This document shows, piece after piece, positions 1-7,133 of a stretch of 33,446 nucleotides of DNA. Location of the stretch: positions 1 to 33,446 of the forward strand of contig CANPXS010000013.1 in the NCBI GenBank assembly GCA_947586625.1, in the 5' to 3' direction. Position 1 is the first letter of the stretch, and each line of letters opens with the position of its first letter. This DNA comes from an uncultured Clostridia bacterium (GTDB lineage Bacteria > Bacillota > Clostridia > Oscillospirales > CAG-272). The notes below the pieces were generated by a model, which saw nothing but the letters and a program-made list of their open reading frames with translations, was not told where the DNA came from and searched no databases. The translations under genes were made by a program, and so were the position numbers.

Positions 1-1188
1 CGCGGGCTTCGGCGAAAGGTCTGCGTTAAACAGCAGCGGATACTCGCCCGCTCTCCACGTGTTGCCGTCCGATATGCCCCATACTGTGACGCTCGTGATG
101 TTGGCGCCCTTCTTTATCAGCTTTATAAGTCCCGACATCAGATCGCCGTAGAACTTGCCCTGCGTCTTGAATTCGGACTCGGAATCCGACTTGACGCCGA
201 CGTCGAGCTCGGTCAGCTGAAGCTCATACCCCGCGCCGCAGAACTTCTCCGCCGCGCGCAAAAACTGTGTTACGGAATCGGTGGCGGCGAGATGGCTCTG
301 CATTCCGATGCCGTCGATGAGACCCTCTTCCTTGATCTGTGAGAGGTTGTTTATCATCAGATCCGTCTTCCACATGCAGGCGTAGTCGTTGTAGAACAGC
401 TTCATATCCTCCGCCGCGTACTCGCGCGCATACTTGAACGCGTAGTAGACGTAGTCGGGACCGACCGTGTCGTACCAGCGGTTGTCCTGCATGCGTATGC
501 CGTTCGCGTCTCCTACGCCGGTGTCGAACGCCTCGTTCACGACGTCGACGGCGTAGATGAGGCCGGGATAGTTGTCCTTGAAGTATTCGAGCACCGTCTT
601 TATGTAGCTCTCCATTCTGGCGAGCATGACGTCACGGCTGACGAGAGCGCCGCCGTCTGTGTAATCCTCGGTGAAGAACCACGCCGGCGTCTGCGCGTGC
701 CAGACGAGCGGGTGCAGACGCATCTTCATGTTGTTTTTGACGGCGTAGTCGGCGGCCTTCTTCGCCTGAGCGAAGTTGAAGCGCGGCGACGTGTACGTGT
801 CGGGCAGTCCCGCACGCGACGCGGCAGCGTCGAGGACGAAGTCGGGTTTCGTCTCGTTCTCGCACGTTATGCTGTTGAAGTTGTCGGTTATGACGCCGTT
901 AAACTTCGCGTTGCCGATGAGGGAGCCGGGCAGCGCGACGCCGATGTAGAATATGCCGTCGTAGGCATCGCGCAGCGTCGTGGGGGACGACGATGCGGGC
1001 GGCTCCGTGACAGCGTCGGTCACGGGAGCAGTCTCGACGGGCGCTGTGGTAGTAACGGCGGCGGTATCGTTTTTGCTTTCCGTGTCGGTCCCGTCAGACG
1101 GTTTATTCGACGACGATGTGGACGGAGAGCATCCTGCGAGCAGCGACAGCGCGAGCGCCGCCGCGATTATGGACGTAAACTTTTTCAT
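1..1188 (-). CDS. GH10 endo-1,4-beta-xylanase, lipoprotein (3' end cut by window)
   Basis: Not in the ORF track because it runs off the window edge; I read it as 396 codons without a stop. It starts MKKFTSIIAA and has a clean lipobox LLAGC with the lipidated Cys at residue 20, so it should be membrane-anchored outside the cell. A Thr/Ser/Asp-rich linker (about 21-72) leads into a GH10 barrel beginning near LRDAYDG. GH10 hallmarks are visible: LHPLVWHAQTPAWF, the acid/base Glu in DVVNEA (about residue 219) and the nucleophile Glu in LTELDVG (about 327), with the usual spacing. The last visible residues LLFNADLSPKPA are typical of a GH10 C-terminus, so few residues are probably missing. The start is supported by AGGAG 8 nt upstream and by a consensus promoter. 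Role: internal cleavage of xylan at the surface, feeding the GH43/GH3 operon downstream. No carbohydrate-binding module is seen. Confidence 0.95.
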   Translation of the reverse strand, partial: MKKFTSIIAAALALSLLAGCSPSTSSSNKPSDGTDTESKNDTAAVTTTAPVETAPVTDAVTEPPASSSPTTLRDAYDGIFYIGVALPGSLIGNAKFNGVITDNFNSITCENETKPDFVLDAAASRAGLPDTYTSPRFNFAQAKKAADYAVKNNMKMRLHPLVWHAQTPAWFFTEDYTDGGALVSRDVMLARMESYIKTVLEYFKDNYPGLIYAVDVVNEAFDTGVGDANGIRMQDNRWYDTVGPDYVYYAFKYAREYAAEDMKLFYNDYACMWKTDLMINNLSQIKEEGLIDGIGMQSHLAATDSVTQFLRAAEKFCGAGYELQLTELDVGVKSDSESEFKTQGKFYGDLMSGLIKLIKKGANITSVTVWGISDGNTWRAGEYPLLFNADLSPKPA

Positions 1189-1225
1189 TTGCAGTCTCCT
1201 GTGAAGTGTCGTTTGCTGTAATCTA

Positions 1226-1254
1226 ATTATACGACTTGCTGGGCGATTTGTCAA
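1226..1254 (-). promoter_or_regulatory. Sigma-A promoter of the GH10 gene
   Basis: On the minus strand TTGACA is followed by a 17-nt spacer and TATAAT, a perfect consensus. The expected start site is about 30 nt before the xylanase ATG, and AGGAG lies between. It is divergent from the HAD-gene promoter about 60 nt away. Confidence 0.85.
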
Positions 1255-1316
1255 TATTAAACAGCGTCGGCACTGTCGAAAATACGTATACCGTCGGCGA
1301 TTTTTACAAAAAAGCA

Positions 1317-1345
1317 TTGAATCGCCGCTTGAAATATGGTATTAT
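1317..1345 (+). promoter_or_regulatory. Promoter of the HAD/ASRT genes
   Basis: TTGAAT, a 17-nt spacer and TATTAT lie about 40 nt before the HAD start codon. It diverges from the xylanase promoter. Confidence 0.6.
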
Positions 1346-1385
1346 ATACTCACAGCATAAAAAGTACAAAACGGAGGTGACGCGC

Positions 1386-2033
1386 ATGTTTGACGCCGTC
1401 ATATTCGATCTCGACGGCACGCTCTGCGATACGCTGCCCGACATACACGCGTCCGTGTCGCGTATGCTCGAGCGTCTCTCGTATCCGCCGCGCACCGTTA
1501 CGAACACTATCTGGGGCATGAACCACGGCTCACGCAATCTCATACGCCACGCGCTGCCGGACGGTGCGGGCGAGGACGAGGTCGACACGGCGCTCGCCGT
1601 GTATACGGAGATATACGGCGCTCACGTCTGCGAGCTGACGACGCCGTACCGAGGCATACGCGAGCTCGTCGAGAGGCTGTCGCGCGACGGGGTGATGCTG
1701 GCGGTGCTGTCCAACAAGCCGGACGCGCTCGTGGCGAAGATAATATCGAAGCTGTTCCCCGGCTCGTTCGCGATGACGGTCGGTCAGGGACCGTACGAGC
1801 TCAAGCCGTCGAAAGAGGCTCCGCTTACGATCGCGTCGATGTTCGGCGTGCCGCCGGAGGCGGTGCTCGTCGTCGGCGACTCCGACGTGGACGTGGAGAC
1901 CGCGCACAACGCGGGGATGAAGGCGGCGGGCGTTACATGGGGCTACCGCAGCCGCGACGTGATAGAGAAGGCGGGCGCCGATTTCATCGTCGACACGGCG
2001 GAGGAGCTTTACAGGACGGTGCGCGCCGACTGA
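1386..2033 (+). CDS. HAD-superfamily phosphatase, phosphoglycolate phosphatase-like
   Basis: This is a 215-residue protein starting MFDAVIFDLDGTLCDT. The ORF-track start at 1236 is rejected because CGGAGGTGA lies just before the ATG at 1386 and the HAD fold begins here. HAD motifs are present in order: motif I DLDGT (nucleophile Asp8, acid/base Asp10), motif II VLSN, motif III Lys in ELKPSKEAP, and motif IV VVGDSDVDV. A helical cap of about 70 residues lies between motifs I and II, as in the Gph/PGMB subfamily. It should remove phosphate from a small phosphorylated metabolite in the cytoplasm. Phosphoglycolate is the usual annotation, but the cap does not fix the substrate and a sugar phosphate is equally possible. 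The next gene follows after 27 nt, so the two are probably co-transcribed. Confidence 0.88.
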   Translation: MFDAVIFDLDGTLCDTLPDIHASVSRMLERLSYPPRTVTNTIWGMNHGSRNLIRHALPDGAGEDEVDTALAVYTEIYGAHVCELTTPYRGIRELVERLSRDGVMLAVLSNKPDALVAKIISKLFPGSFAMTVGQGPYELKPSKEAPLTIASMFGVPPEAVLVVGDSDVDVETAHNAGMKAAGVTWGYRSRDVIEKAGADFIVDTAEELYRTVRAD

Positions 2034-2060
2034 AATTTGTTTAAATTAAAGGAGATTATC

Positions 2061-2435
2061 ATGAAACCGTACGGAAAAAAAGTTTGGCTCATACCTGACG
2101 CGTTCCTCGGCTCGGAATCGGCGAATGATTTGACGACGCACGAGGCCGTCTGCGTTATTAATACGTCGGACGAGGACGCCGACATCGCGCTGACGCTGCT
2201 GTTCGAGGACAGGGAGCCGATGACGTGCTTTTCGGCAAAGTGCGGTGCGATGCGGACGCATCACATACGCCTTGACAAGATACGCGGTGAGAACGGCGAG
2301 CGCATCCCGTTTGACACGCCGTACGCGATACTGCTCGAATCGACCGCACCCGTCGTGGCGCAGTACTCGCGCCTTGACGCGAGCCGCGCCGAGCTTGCGC
2401 TGATGACCACCATCGCGTGGTCCCCGGAGGAGTAG
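2061..2435 (+). CDS. ASRT-family protein (Anabaena sensory rhodopsin transducer homologue)
   Basis: This is a 124-residue soluble protein starting MKPYGKKVWLIPDAF after AAAGGAG. The ORF-track start at 2037 lacks a ribosome binding site. Family signatures recalled from the cyanobacterial protein are visible in order: W near the N-terminus, HEAVCVINTSDEDADI, a TLLFEDREP-like strand, TRHH-like THHIRLDKI, a PFDTPYAILLEST segment, VVAQYSRLD, and a C-terminal AELALMTTIAW. Length also matches the family (about 125). ASRT forms a small beta-sandwich tetramer. In cyanobacteria it binds sensory rhodopsin, but many relatives occur in bacteria without rhodopsin, where a sugar or small-ligand role has been considered. 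No rhodopsin is visible here. Its neighbours are a phosphatase and xylan genes, so a carbohydrate-linked role is a reasonable inference. Family call strong, function unknown. Confidence 0.85.
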   Translation: MKPYGKKVWLIPDAFLGSESANDLTTHEAVCVINTSDEDADIALTLLFEDREPMTCFSAKCGAMRTHHIRLDKIRGENGERIPFDTPYAILLESTAPVVAQYSRLDASRAELALMTTIAWSPEE

Positions 2436-2451
2436 GTTTGAAATGATTTTT

Positions 2452-2489
2452 GCGGGGGAGGGACTTCTTGAAATAAGTCCCTCCCCCGC
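2452..2489 (+). terminator. Terminator-like G-rich hairpin downstream of the ASRT gene
   Basis: A perfect 15-bp stem (GCGGGGGAGGGACTT and its complement) closes an 8-nt loop. It is followed by CACCCCTTCTTCAAGAACTTTTATTACAA, not by a classic uninterrupted T-tract. The same kind of stem and a near-identical tail recur near 7092-7160, so this belongs to a dispersed hairpin family. The rest of 2490-2671 is AT-rich leader for the next gene. Confidence 0.7.
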
Positions 2490-2671
2490 ACCCCTTCTTC
2501 AAGAACTTTTATTACAAATGGCGCAGTATTGCACCAACACTTTTTTGAAGGGAAAATGCTGCTGCAAAAAATTCAAAAAAATTTCGCTTTCCTGTAACGA
2601 ACCTCCGAAAAAAACGTCATATAAGATATATAAGATAAAAATAAAATCGTATAAAACACACGGAGGAAACC

Positions 2672-4057
2672 ATGAAAAAACTGCTGTCCATCATCCTTAT
2701 CGCATGCACGCTTTTGAGCGTGTGCGCATGCTCCCATACGTCCGTCGACGAGTATCTCGACCCGTATGAAACGCATGAATTTACCGAAAAGGAAAAAGAA
2801 GAACCGAAGGAGCCGAAAATATACGACACATCGGTCGTGATACGCTCGTCCATATTCGCGCTCGAACAGGACGGCATTATTTATCATTTCGGCTTTTGCC
2901 CGTGTGACGTCCGTCCGAACAGACTTTATGACAACGCCCCCGTAACATTGTGTACGACGCTTCTCGACGAGCCGAACAGTTGGACGTACCTCTGCCCCGA
3001 CCCGACTTGTCGACACAGAGATTATCAATGCGAGCTGTACGTGCATATGCAGAAGGAAGAGGTCAGCGATGACTCTCACATACTCGTCGTCAAGGAGGAA
3101 GGGCGGACGATGCCGATGGTGTATGCGTTCGGCTCGGCACAAAATCAGACTATCTTTCTTCGCAAATACGACCCTGAGACGGGAAAGAGCAGCAAGCGGA
3201 CGTTCAAACGCCAGATCCTCGCCGAGGCCGTATACTGTGCCGGAAAGATATATATGGAAGTCTCCGACAGGGGATTCATTGACGCCGTTGCGATGTACGA
3301 CCTTGACACATTCGCATATGAGGAGCTTTACCTCAACGGCGACGACGCCGGACTGCTCGGCGTATGGAACGACCGCGTATGGTCCATAACGAGCAAATTC
3401 AAGATCGGCAGTTGCGCGCTCGATTTTACCGATGTGCGCGAGGAATACGACTGCGGCGTGTCGCCGCTTTCAAGATACGCTACGCATCTGCGCGGATGCG
3501 TTGACGACGGCGTCCTTTATCTTGAGCGCAACCGCCGGGACGCATTCTTTCAGGGAATGTATTACGGCGATATATACGCGATAAATCTTAACGATATCGG
3601 CGCGGGCGAGACGCTCGTCGCGGAAAAGGTCACAGCGTTCATACCGCATAACGGCGACCTTTACTATACCGTATGGGATTACAGCGAGTCGGAGCCGGTC
3701 GACGAATTCCGCACGCCGGTGTCGACGGACGGCGGCAACATATACGTCTTTGACGCTGACGAAAAGACATCGACAACCGTTATCGAAAACAGCAATATCT
3801 CGGTGTTCAATTTCTATCAGGTCACGGACGATGTAATACGTTTCAGAGGCGTCGACGCAAAAGAGCCGCGCGGTCTTAAAGATGCAGTAACTCCGAGATA
3901 CACATACCCTATCTGCGTATACAGACTTGCGGACAAGACGTGGGAGAAGATGTATTGGGTCCCCTACTCGTTCGATGCAAACGAAAATCTGCGTTATTAC
4001 GGCGACGATGAATTTTTCCCGGAAGAAATGCTGCCGCTGTTCAAGAAGCAAGGATAA
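2672..4057 (+). CDS. Large secreted lipoprotein, beta-propeller-like, function unknown
   Basis: This is a 461-residue protein with signal peptide MKKLLSIILIACTLLSVCAC; the lipobox-like VCAC puts the lipidated Cys near residue 20. CGGAGG precedes the ATG. After a charged linker (EKEKEEPKEPK) the mature part has repeated blade-like segments of the type YDxxTG/IYxxxxxG, e.g. AGKIYMEVSD, DRVWSITSK, DGVLYLERN, NGDLYYTV. This resembles DUF5050/TolB-like propellers, but I cannot count blades reliably. A CPDPTCRHRDYQC segment has Cys/His residues that could bind metal or form disulfides. It is clearly paralogous to 29772-31175 (shared DPTCxH, ILVV, IGSC-L-D-R-EYD and GDLYYT). Downstream, beyond a repeat island, is an ABC exporter. 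Role unknown; perhaps an envelope sensor or accessory lipoprotein. Confidence 0.85.
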   Translation: MKKLLSIILIACTLLSVCACSHTSVDEYLDPYETHEFTEKEKEEPKEPKIYDTSVVIRSSIFALEQDGIIYHFGFCPCDVRPNRLYDNAPVTLCTTLLDEPNSWTYLCPDPTCRHRDYQCELYVHMQKEEVSDDSHILVVKEEGRTMPMVYAFGSAQNQTIFLRKYDPETGKSSKRTFKRQILAEAVYCAGKIYMEVSDRGFIDAVAMYDLDTFAYEELYLNGDDAGLLGVWNDRVWSITSKFKIGSCALDFTDVREEYDCGVSPLSRYATHLRGCVDDGVLYLERNRRDAFFQGMYYGDIYAINLNDIGAGETLVAEKVTAFIPHNGDLYYTVWDYSESEPVDEFRTPVSTDGGNIYVFDADEKTSTTVIENSNISVFNFYQVTDDVIRFRGVDAKEPRGLKDAVTPRYTYPICVYRLADKTWEKMYWVPYSFDANENLRYYGDDEFFPEEMLPLFKKQG

Positions 4058-4121
4058 CGGACGCCGCCTGCGGCAAGCCTGCCGCACAACATATTTCCAA
4101 AATGGTTGACGCTCCTATTTT

Positions 4122-4310
4122 CGGGCATCGCGCCGTAGGCTTCGCAGCTTCACCTACGCGCACCGTGCTCGTGCGTTGATGGCGTGCCCAGCGTTGGACG
4201 CAGACACGACGTCTTGACGGCGATATCGCCCCGTCGCGAGGGAGCTGTTCGCAGGCTTCCCGCCTCACCTGCGTATGCTGCCTCTTGCTGTAACTGCTTC
4301 ACCTCATCTG
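4122..4310 (-). ncRNA. Putative structured ncRNA, repeat-family copy A
   Basis: Read on the minus strand from its own promoter (4316-4344). The sequence opens ATAGGCAG and runs through GCGAACAGCTCCCTCGCGAC, a GACGG...CCGTC hairpin enclosing CGATATCG, the block ACGTCGTGTCTGCGT, a CGCAC...GTGCG hairpin and a terminal GTAGG...CCTAC hairpin containing GAAGCTGCGAAG. A second hairpin of the same make (CGCAGG...CCTGCG around TGAGGCGGGAAG) sits near the 5' end. Cores at 7431-7559, 26566-26727 and 27118-27238 are closely related. No reading frame is conserved between copies. The 3' end is uncertain because I see no T-tract. I do not recognise it as a named RNA family. Confidence 0.55.
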
Positions 4311-4315
4311 CCTAT

Positions 4316-4344
4316 ATTATACCACAATTTTAGTGATTTATCAA
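4316..4344 (-). promoter_or_regulatory. Promoter of ncRNA copy A
   Basis: On the minus strand TTGATA, 17 nt, TATAAT, then ATAGGCAG at the expected start site. The AAATCAC...TTGTGGTATAATATAGGCAG context is nearly identical in the promoters at 7895 and 26733, so the promoter itself is conserved. Confidence 0.75.
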
Positions 4345-4419
4345 GTACTTTTCACGAATTTATGTATTTTTCACTTCACGCATAATCGTTCAACTGCATC
4401 CTTCACTGGTATTTCCGTT

Positions 4420-4625
4420 CACCACGGTTCAATGTACAGTCTGTACCGACCGGCAACTATCTTTGCACATTTTACGTGGTGACGTCTTTCACACCAACAA
4501 ATAGGTTTTTGACAAGGGGGACTTTCTCGCAAGAAAGAGAAAGTGCGGGATGAGGACCCTTTCTTAAAAAGAAAGGGTCCTCCCCCGAACCCCCTCTCCA
4601 AAAGAACACCGCGCCATAGCTGTGT
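4420..4625 (-). repeat. Promoter-upstream hairpin module, copy A
   Basis: This lies upstream of the copy A promoter and is shared with 7572-7765 (+) and, in shorter form, 26895-27030 (-). It contains two hairpins, CTTTCT-CGCA-AGAAAG and a 14-bp stem GAGGACCCTTTCTT/AAGAAAGGGTCCTC (4552-4582). These are enclosed by GGGGG (4516-4520) and CCCCC tracts, which would give a three-way junction. Between the hairpins and the promoter are the shared strings GTGTGAAAGACGTCACCACG and GTACAGACTGTACATTGAAC. A translated 107-aa ORF across it is not credible (see rejected items). The remaining 4626-4735 shows only a weakly similar CGAGCAGCTCC string. Confidence 0.7.
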
Positions 4626-4735
4626 GCGAGCAGCTCCGCGCGGCGTTTTATTATTGCGAAAAGTTTGGGGATGCCGGTTCTGCGCCGCGCGTATGCGACT
4701 ATAAAAAACTTTCGCGGAAATTTTCAAAAAATTTC

Positions 4736-4774
4736 TTGACAAACGGTATTTTTGATGATATCATATTGATATCA
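4736..4774 (+). promoter_or_regulatory. Promoter and tandem palindromic operator of the ABC exporter
   Basis: TTGACA (4736-4741), a 17-nt spacer and TATCAT (4759-4764) form a near-consensus promoter. Two perfect 8-bp palindromes TGATATCA separated by TAT (4756-4763 and 4767-4774) overlap the -10 and the start region. That is the layout of an operator for a dimeric repressor, for example of the GntR/YtrA type, though no regulator gene is adjacent. Confidence 0.7.
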
Positions 4775-4796
4775 TAATAATAGAGGTGATGCAAGG

Positions 4797-5666
4797 TTGA
4801 AACTTGAATTTTCCCATATACAAAAGTCGTTCGGTGCAAAGCATGTTCTCGATGACATATGTTTCTCCGCCGAGTCCGGCGACGCGTTCGGACTTCTCGG
4901 ACGAAACGGAGCGGGTAAAACGACGTCGATACGCATACTCATGGATGTTTTCCCCGCCGACGGCGGCGAGATACTCGTCGACGGCAGACCCATCGACCGC
5001 TCGCGCATCCGCTTCGGCTATCTGCCCGAGGAGCGCGGTCTTTACCCGAAAAAGAAGATATTCCCCCAGCTCGTCTACTTCTGCGAGCTGTTCGGCGTGG
5101 AACATTCTGACGCAACAGCGTCCGTGGACAAATGGCTGCGCAGGCTGTCGATGTACGAGTACCGCGACAAGCGTCTCGACACGCTCTCAAAGGGCAATCA
5201 GCAGAAAATACAGCTAATAACGGCGCTCGCCCACGATCCCGACGTGATAATTCTCGACGAGCCGTTCTCGGGGCTCGATCCCGTCAACGCGAGACTGCTC
5301 AAGGATGTCGTCAAAGAGCAGATCGAGCGCGGGAAGATAGTGCTGTTTTCGAGCCATCAGATGAGCTATATCGAGGAATTCTGCGACTCGATAGCGATTC
5401 TGGCGTCGGGTAAAATCGGAATAACCGGCAGACTGCACGACATCAAGCGCTCGTATCCGCGCGATACGCTGATCGTGTCCTCGCCGGACGCCGCCGCGAT
5501 AGCAAACGAATACGGCGTCGAGGCAGGGGAGGACGGGATAGTGGAGGTGCGCATGAACGGCGATAAACGCGCCGTGATAAAGTCGCTCGCCGAGCGCTAC
5601 GATATAGACGAGGTGCGCGTCAAGGAGCCGACGCTGTCCGATATCTTCGTCGAGTACGCGAAGTAA
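4797..5666 (+). CDS. ABC exporter ATP-binding protein, NatA-like
   Basis: This is a 289-residue ABC ATPase. It starts at TTG, supported by GAGGTG 8 nt upstream; no ATG fits before the conserved first strand LEFSHIQKSFG. Motifs in order: Walker A GLLGRNGAGKTT (about 33-44), Q-loop region FGYLPEERGLYPKK, signature LSKGNQQK, Walker B VIILDEPFSGLDP and switch His in FSSHQM. The extra C-terminal 80 residues (VRVKEPTLSDIFVEYA) are the DUF4162-type tail of the NatA/EcsA drug- or ion-export class. It should energise the permease encoded at 5831-7084. The substrate is not readable from sequence: NatAB exports sodium in Bacillus, while other members export antibiotics or peptides. A promoter with a tandem palindrome precedes it, so expression is probably inducible. 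Confidence 0.93.
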   Translation: MKLEFSHIQKSFGAKHVLDDICFSAESGDAFGLLGRNGAGKTTSIRILMDVFPADGGEILVDGRPIDRSRIRFGYLPEERGLYPKKKIFPQLVYFCELFGVEHSDATASVDKWLRRLSMYEYRDKRLDTLSKGNQQKIQLITALAHDPDVIILDEPFSGLDPVNARLLKDVVKEQIERGKIVLFSSHQMSYIEEFCDSIAILASGKIGITGRLHDIKRSYPRDTLIVSSPDAAAIANEYGVEAGEDGIVEVRMNGDKRAVIKSLAERYDIDEVRVKEPTLSDIFVEYAK

Positions 5667-5727
5667 AAATCCGTCAGATATAAAAAAACATAAAACGTAA
5701 TAAAAATTTTTGAAAAAAGAGGGGGTG

Positions 5728-5820
5728 CAGGGGGGAGAGAAGAACTTTTTATAGAAAAGTGGCGTTTCCTTTGGAAACGCACGAGTTTTCTTCGAAAACT
5801 CTGGTTCTTTCCTCCCCCTG
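5728..5820 (+). repeat. Cloverleaf hairpin between the two ABC exporter genes
   Basis: An outer stem pairs CAGGGGG...AGAAGAAC (5728-5745) with GGTTCTTTCCTCCCCCTG (5803-5820). Inside are two perfect hairpins: GCGTTTCC/GGAAACGC (5762-5780) and GAGTTTTC/GAAAACTC (5783-5801). The fold is a three-way junction. It ends 2-4 nt before the AAAGG site of the permease. In mRNA it could stabilise, attenuate or mask translation of the downstream gene; its form also matches the other cloverleaf repeats in the window. Confidence 0.75.
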
Positions 5821-5830
5821 AAAGGTTAAA

Positions 5831-7084
5831 ATGAAACAATTTCTAAAAATCCTGCGCTTCGAGCTCGGGGGATATTTTACAAACAAGGTGTTCGTCGGGG
5901 TGACGGTCGCGCTCGTTGTTGTGATAGTGGGCGTGATGTTCTTCCCCGTCGTCAGCGACGCAGTGGGCGAGTTTTTCACGTCTGAGCCGACGCAGGAACC
6001 GGGAGACGGTGACGTAAGCGGCAACGACGGTGCGCAAGTCATGCTCGTGTCCGGCGACGGCGCCGATACTGTTGCCGCCGCGTTCGCGGAAGTATTCGAC
6101 GGCTACCGCGTAGACGTCGCCGACGAAGATGACGCGCGCGAGCGCGTCACAAACGGCGAGGCTGAGTGCGCGTTCGTGCTTGAGTCGCCGCTGTCGTACA
6201 CATATCTCGTGCGCGACCTTGGGCTCTACGACTTCAATTCCGATATCGCCGACAGCACGCTCGTGTCGTTGTATCAGGCGAACGTCATGGCGTCGCACGG
6301 CATGGACGAGGCCTCGATAGGCGAGGTCATGTCCGCCGCCGTCACGCACGAGACGGAGGCGCTCGGCGTCGACCAGTCGCAGAACTACTTCTACACCTAC
6401 ATCATGATAATGGCGCTCTACATGGTCATCATGATATACGGGCAGATGGTGGCGTCCAACGTCGCGTCCGAGAAGAGCTCGCGCGCGATGGAGCTGCTCA
6501 TCACGAGCGCGTCTCCGACGTCGATGATGTTCGGCAAGGTCATAGCGTCGTGCACGGCGGGACTGTTCCAGCTTGTCGTCGTGTTCGGAACCGCGATAGT
6601 TTCGTATACGGTGACGCGCAGTCACTGGGACAATCCGATAGTCGAGTCGATATTTGGTATGCCGCCCGCGCTGTTCGGGTATATGATACTGTTCTTCCTA
6701 CTCGGTTTTCTGCTGTTCGCGTTCATGTACGGCGTCGTCGGCTCGATGGCGTCGAAGCTTGAGGACCTGAACACGCTCGTGATGCCCGTGACGCTGATAT
6801 TTGTCGCCGCGTTCATCGTCGTGATGATCTCGCTCAGTTCCGGCAACGTTGACACGATGCTGATGCGCGTATGCTCGTTCGTGCCGCTGACGTCGCCGAT
6901 GTCGATGTTTACGCGTATCGCGATGAGCGAGGTGCCCGTCTACGAGATAATAATATCGGTGTCGCTGCTCGCCGCGTCCGTCGTCGGCGTGGGATTCGCC
7001 GCCGCGAAGATATACCGCCTCGGCGTGCTGCTCTACGGCACCCCGCCGAAGTTCTCCGCGATAGTGAAGGCGCTGAAGAAGTGA
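5831..7084 (+). CDS. ABC-2 type exporter permease, NatB-like
   Basis: This is a 417-residue membrane protein starting MKQFLKILRFELGGYFTNK, with AAAGG 7 nt upstream. One N-terminal membrane segment (about 20-42) is followed by an outside domain of about 140 residues rich in Asp/Glu. Five or six segments follow from about residue 190 (YIMIMALYMVIMIYGQMVAS, GLFQLVVVFGTAIV, YMILFFLLGFLLFAF, VTLIFVAAFIVVMI, IIISVSLLAASVVGVG). The string ASEKSSRAMELLITSASPTSMMFGK is the classic ABC-2 coupling region (E-K-S-x-R-x-M-E-x-L). This topology is that of NatB/YhaP permeases. It pairs with the ATPase just upstream, separated by the 164-nt cloverleaf spacer. Substrate unknown: Na+, lipid or antimicrobial peptide are possible. 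Confidence 0.92.
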   Translation: MKQFLKILRFELGGYFTNKVFVGVTVALVVVIVGVMFFPVVSDAVGEFFTSEPTQEPGDGDVSGNDGAQVMLVSGDGADTVAAAFAEVFDGYRVDVADEDDARERVTNGEAECAFVLESPLSYTYLVRDLGLYDFNSDIADSTLVSLYQANVMASHGMDEASIGEVMSAAVTHETEALGVDQSQNYFYTYIMIMALYMVIMIYGQMVASNVASEKSSRAMELLITSASPTSMMFGKVIASCTAGLFQLVVVFGTAIVSYTVTRSHWDNPIVESIFGMPPALFGYMILFFLLGFLLFAFMYGVVGSMASKLEDLNTLVMPVTLIFVAAFIVVMISLSSGNVDTMLMRVCSFVPLTSPMSMFTRIAMSEVPVYEIIISVSLLAASVVGVGFAAAKIYRLGVLLYGTPPKFSAIVKALKK

Positions 7085-7091
7085 TTAAAGC

Positions 7092-7133
7092 CGGGGGAAG
7101 GAAAAATTCTTGAAAGAATTTTTCCTTCCCCCG
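7092..7133 (+). terminator. Terminator-like hairpin after the ABC exporter
   Basis: A near-perfect 19-20-bp stem (CGGGGGAAGGAAAAATTCTT and its complement) lies 8 nt after the permease stop. It is followed by AACCCCC and TTTTCAAGAATTTTTAT. It shares the G-tract stem and tail with 2452-2517; the same tail TTCAAGAATTTTTATTACAA reappears alone at 7382-7401. Stretch 7134-7248 otherwise shows nothing recognisable. Confidence 0.75.

Noticed and set aside
1236-1385. Extra 50 residues at the N-terminus of the HAD ORF
   Set aside because: The promoter and a strong ribosome binding site lie inside this stretch; the HAD fold starts at 1386.
4062-4086. TGCGGCA-AGCC-TGCCGCA hairpin just after the first lipoprotein as its terminator
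   Set aside because: The stem is real, but there is no T-tract after it and it lies beyond the likely 3' end of ncRNA copy A, so its role is unclear.
4419-4742. 107-aa minus-strand ORF and the similar 95-aa ORF at 7580-7867, both with FLRESPPCQK...CERRHHVKCAK-type text
   Set aside because: The similarity is a translation of the shared hairpin module. Differences between the copies are not third-position biased, the third module copy (26895-27030) has no equivalent frame, and no ribosome binding sites are present.
5843-6625. 260-aa minus ORF opposite the NatB permease
   Set aside because: His/Arg-rich shadow with no recognisable domain; the plus strand has a clear ABC-2 permease.
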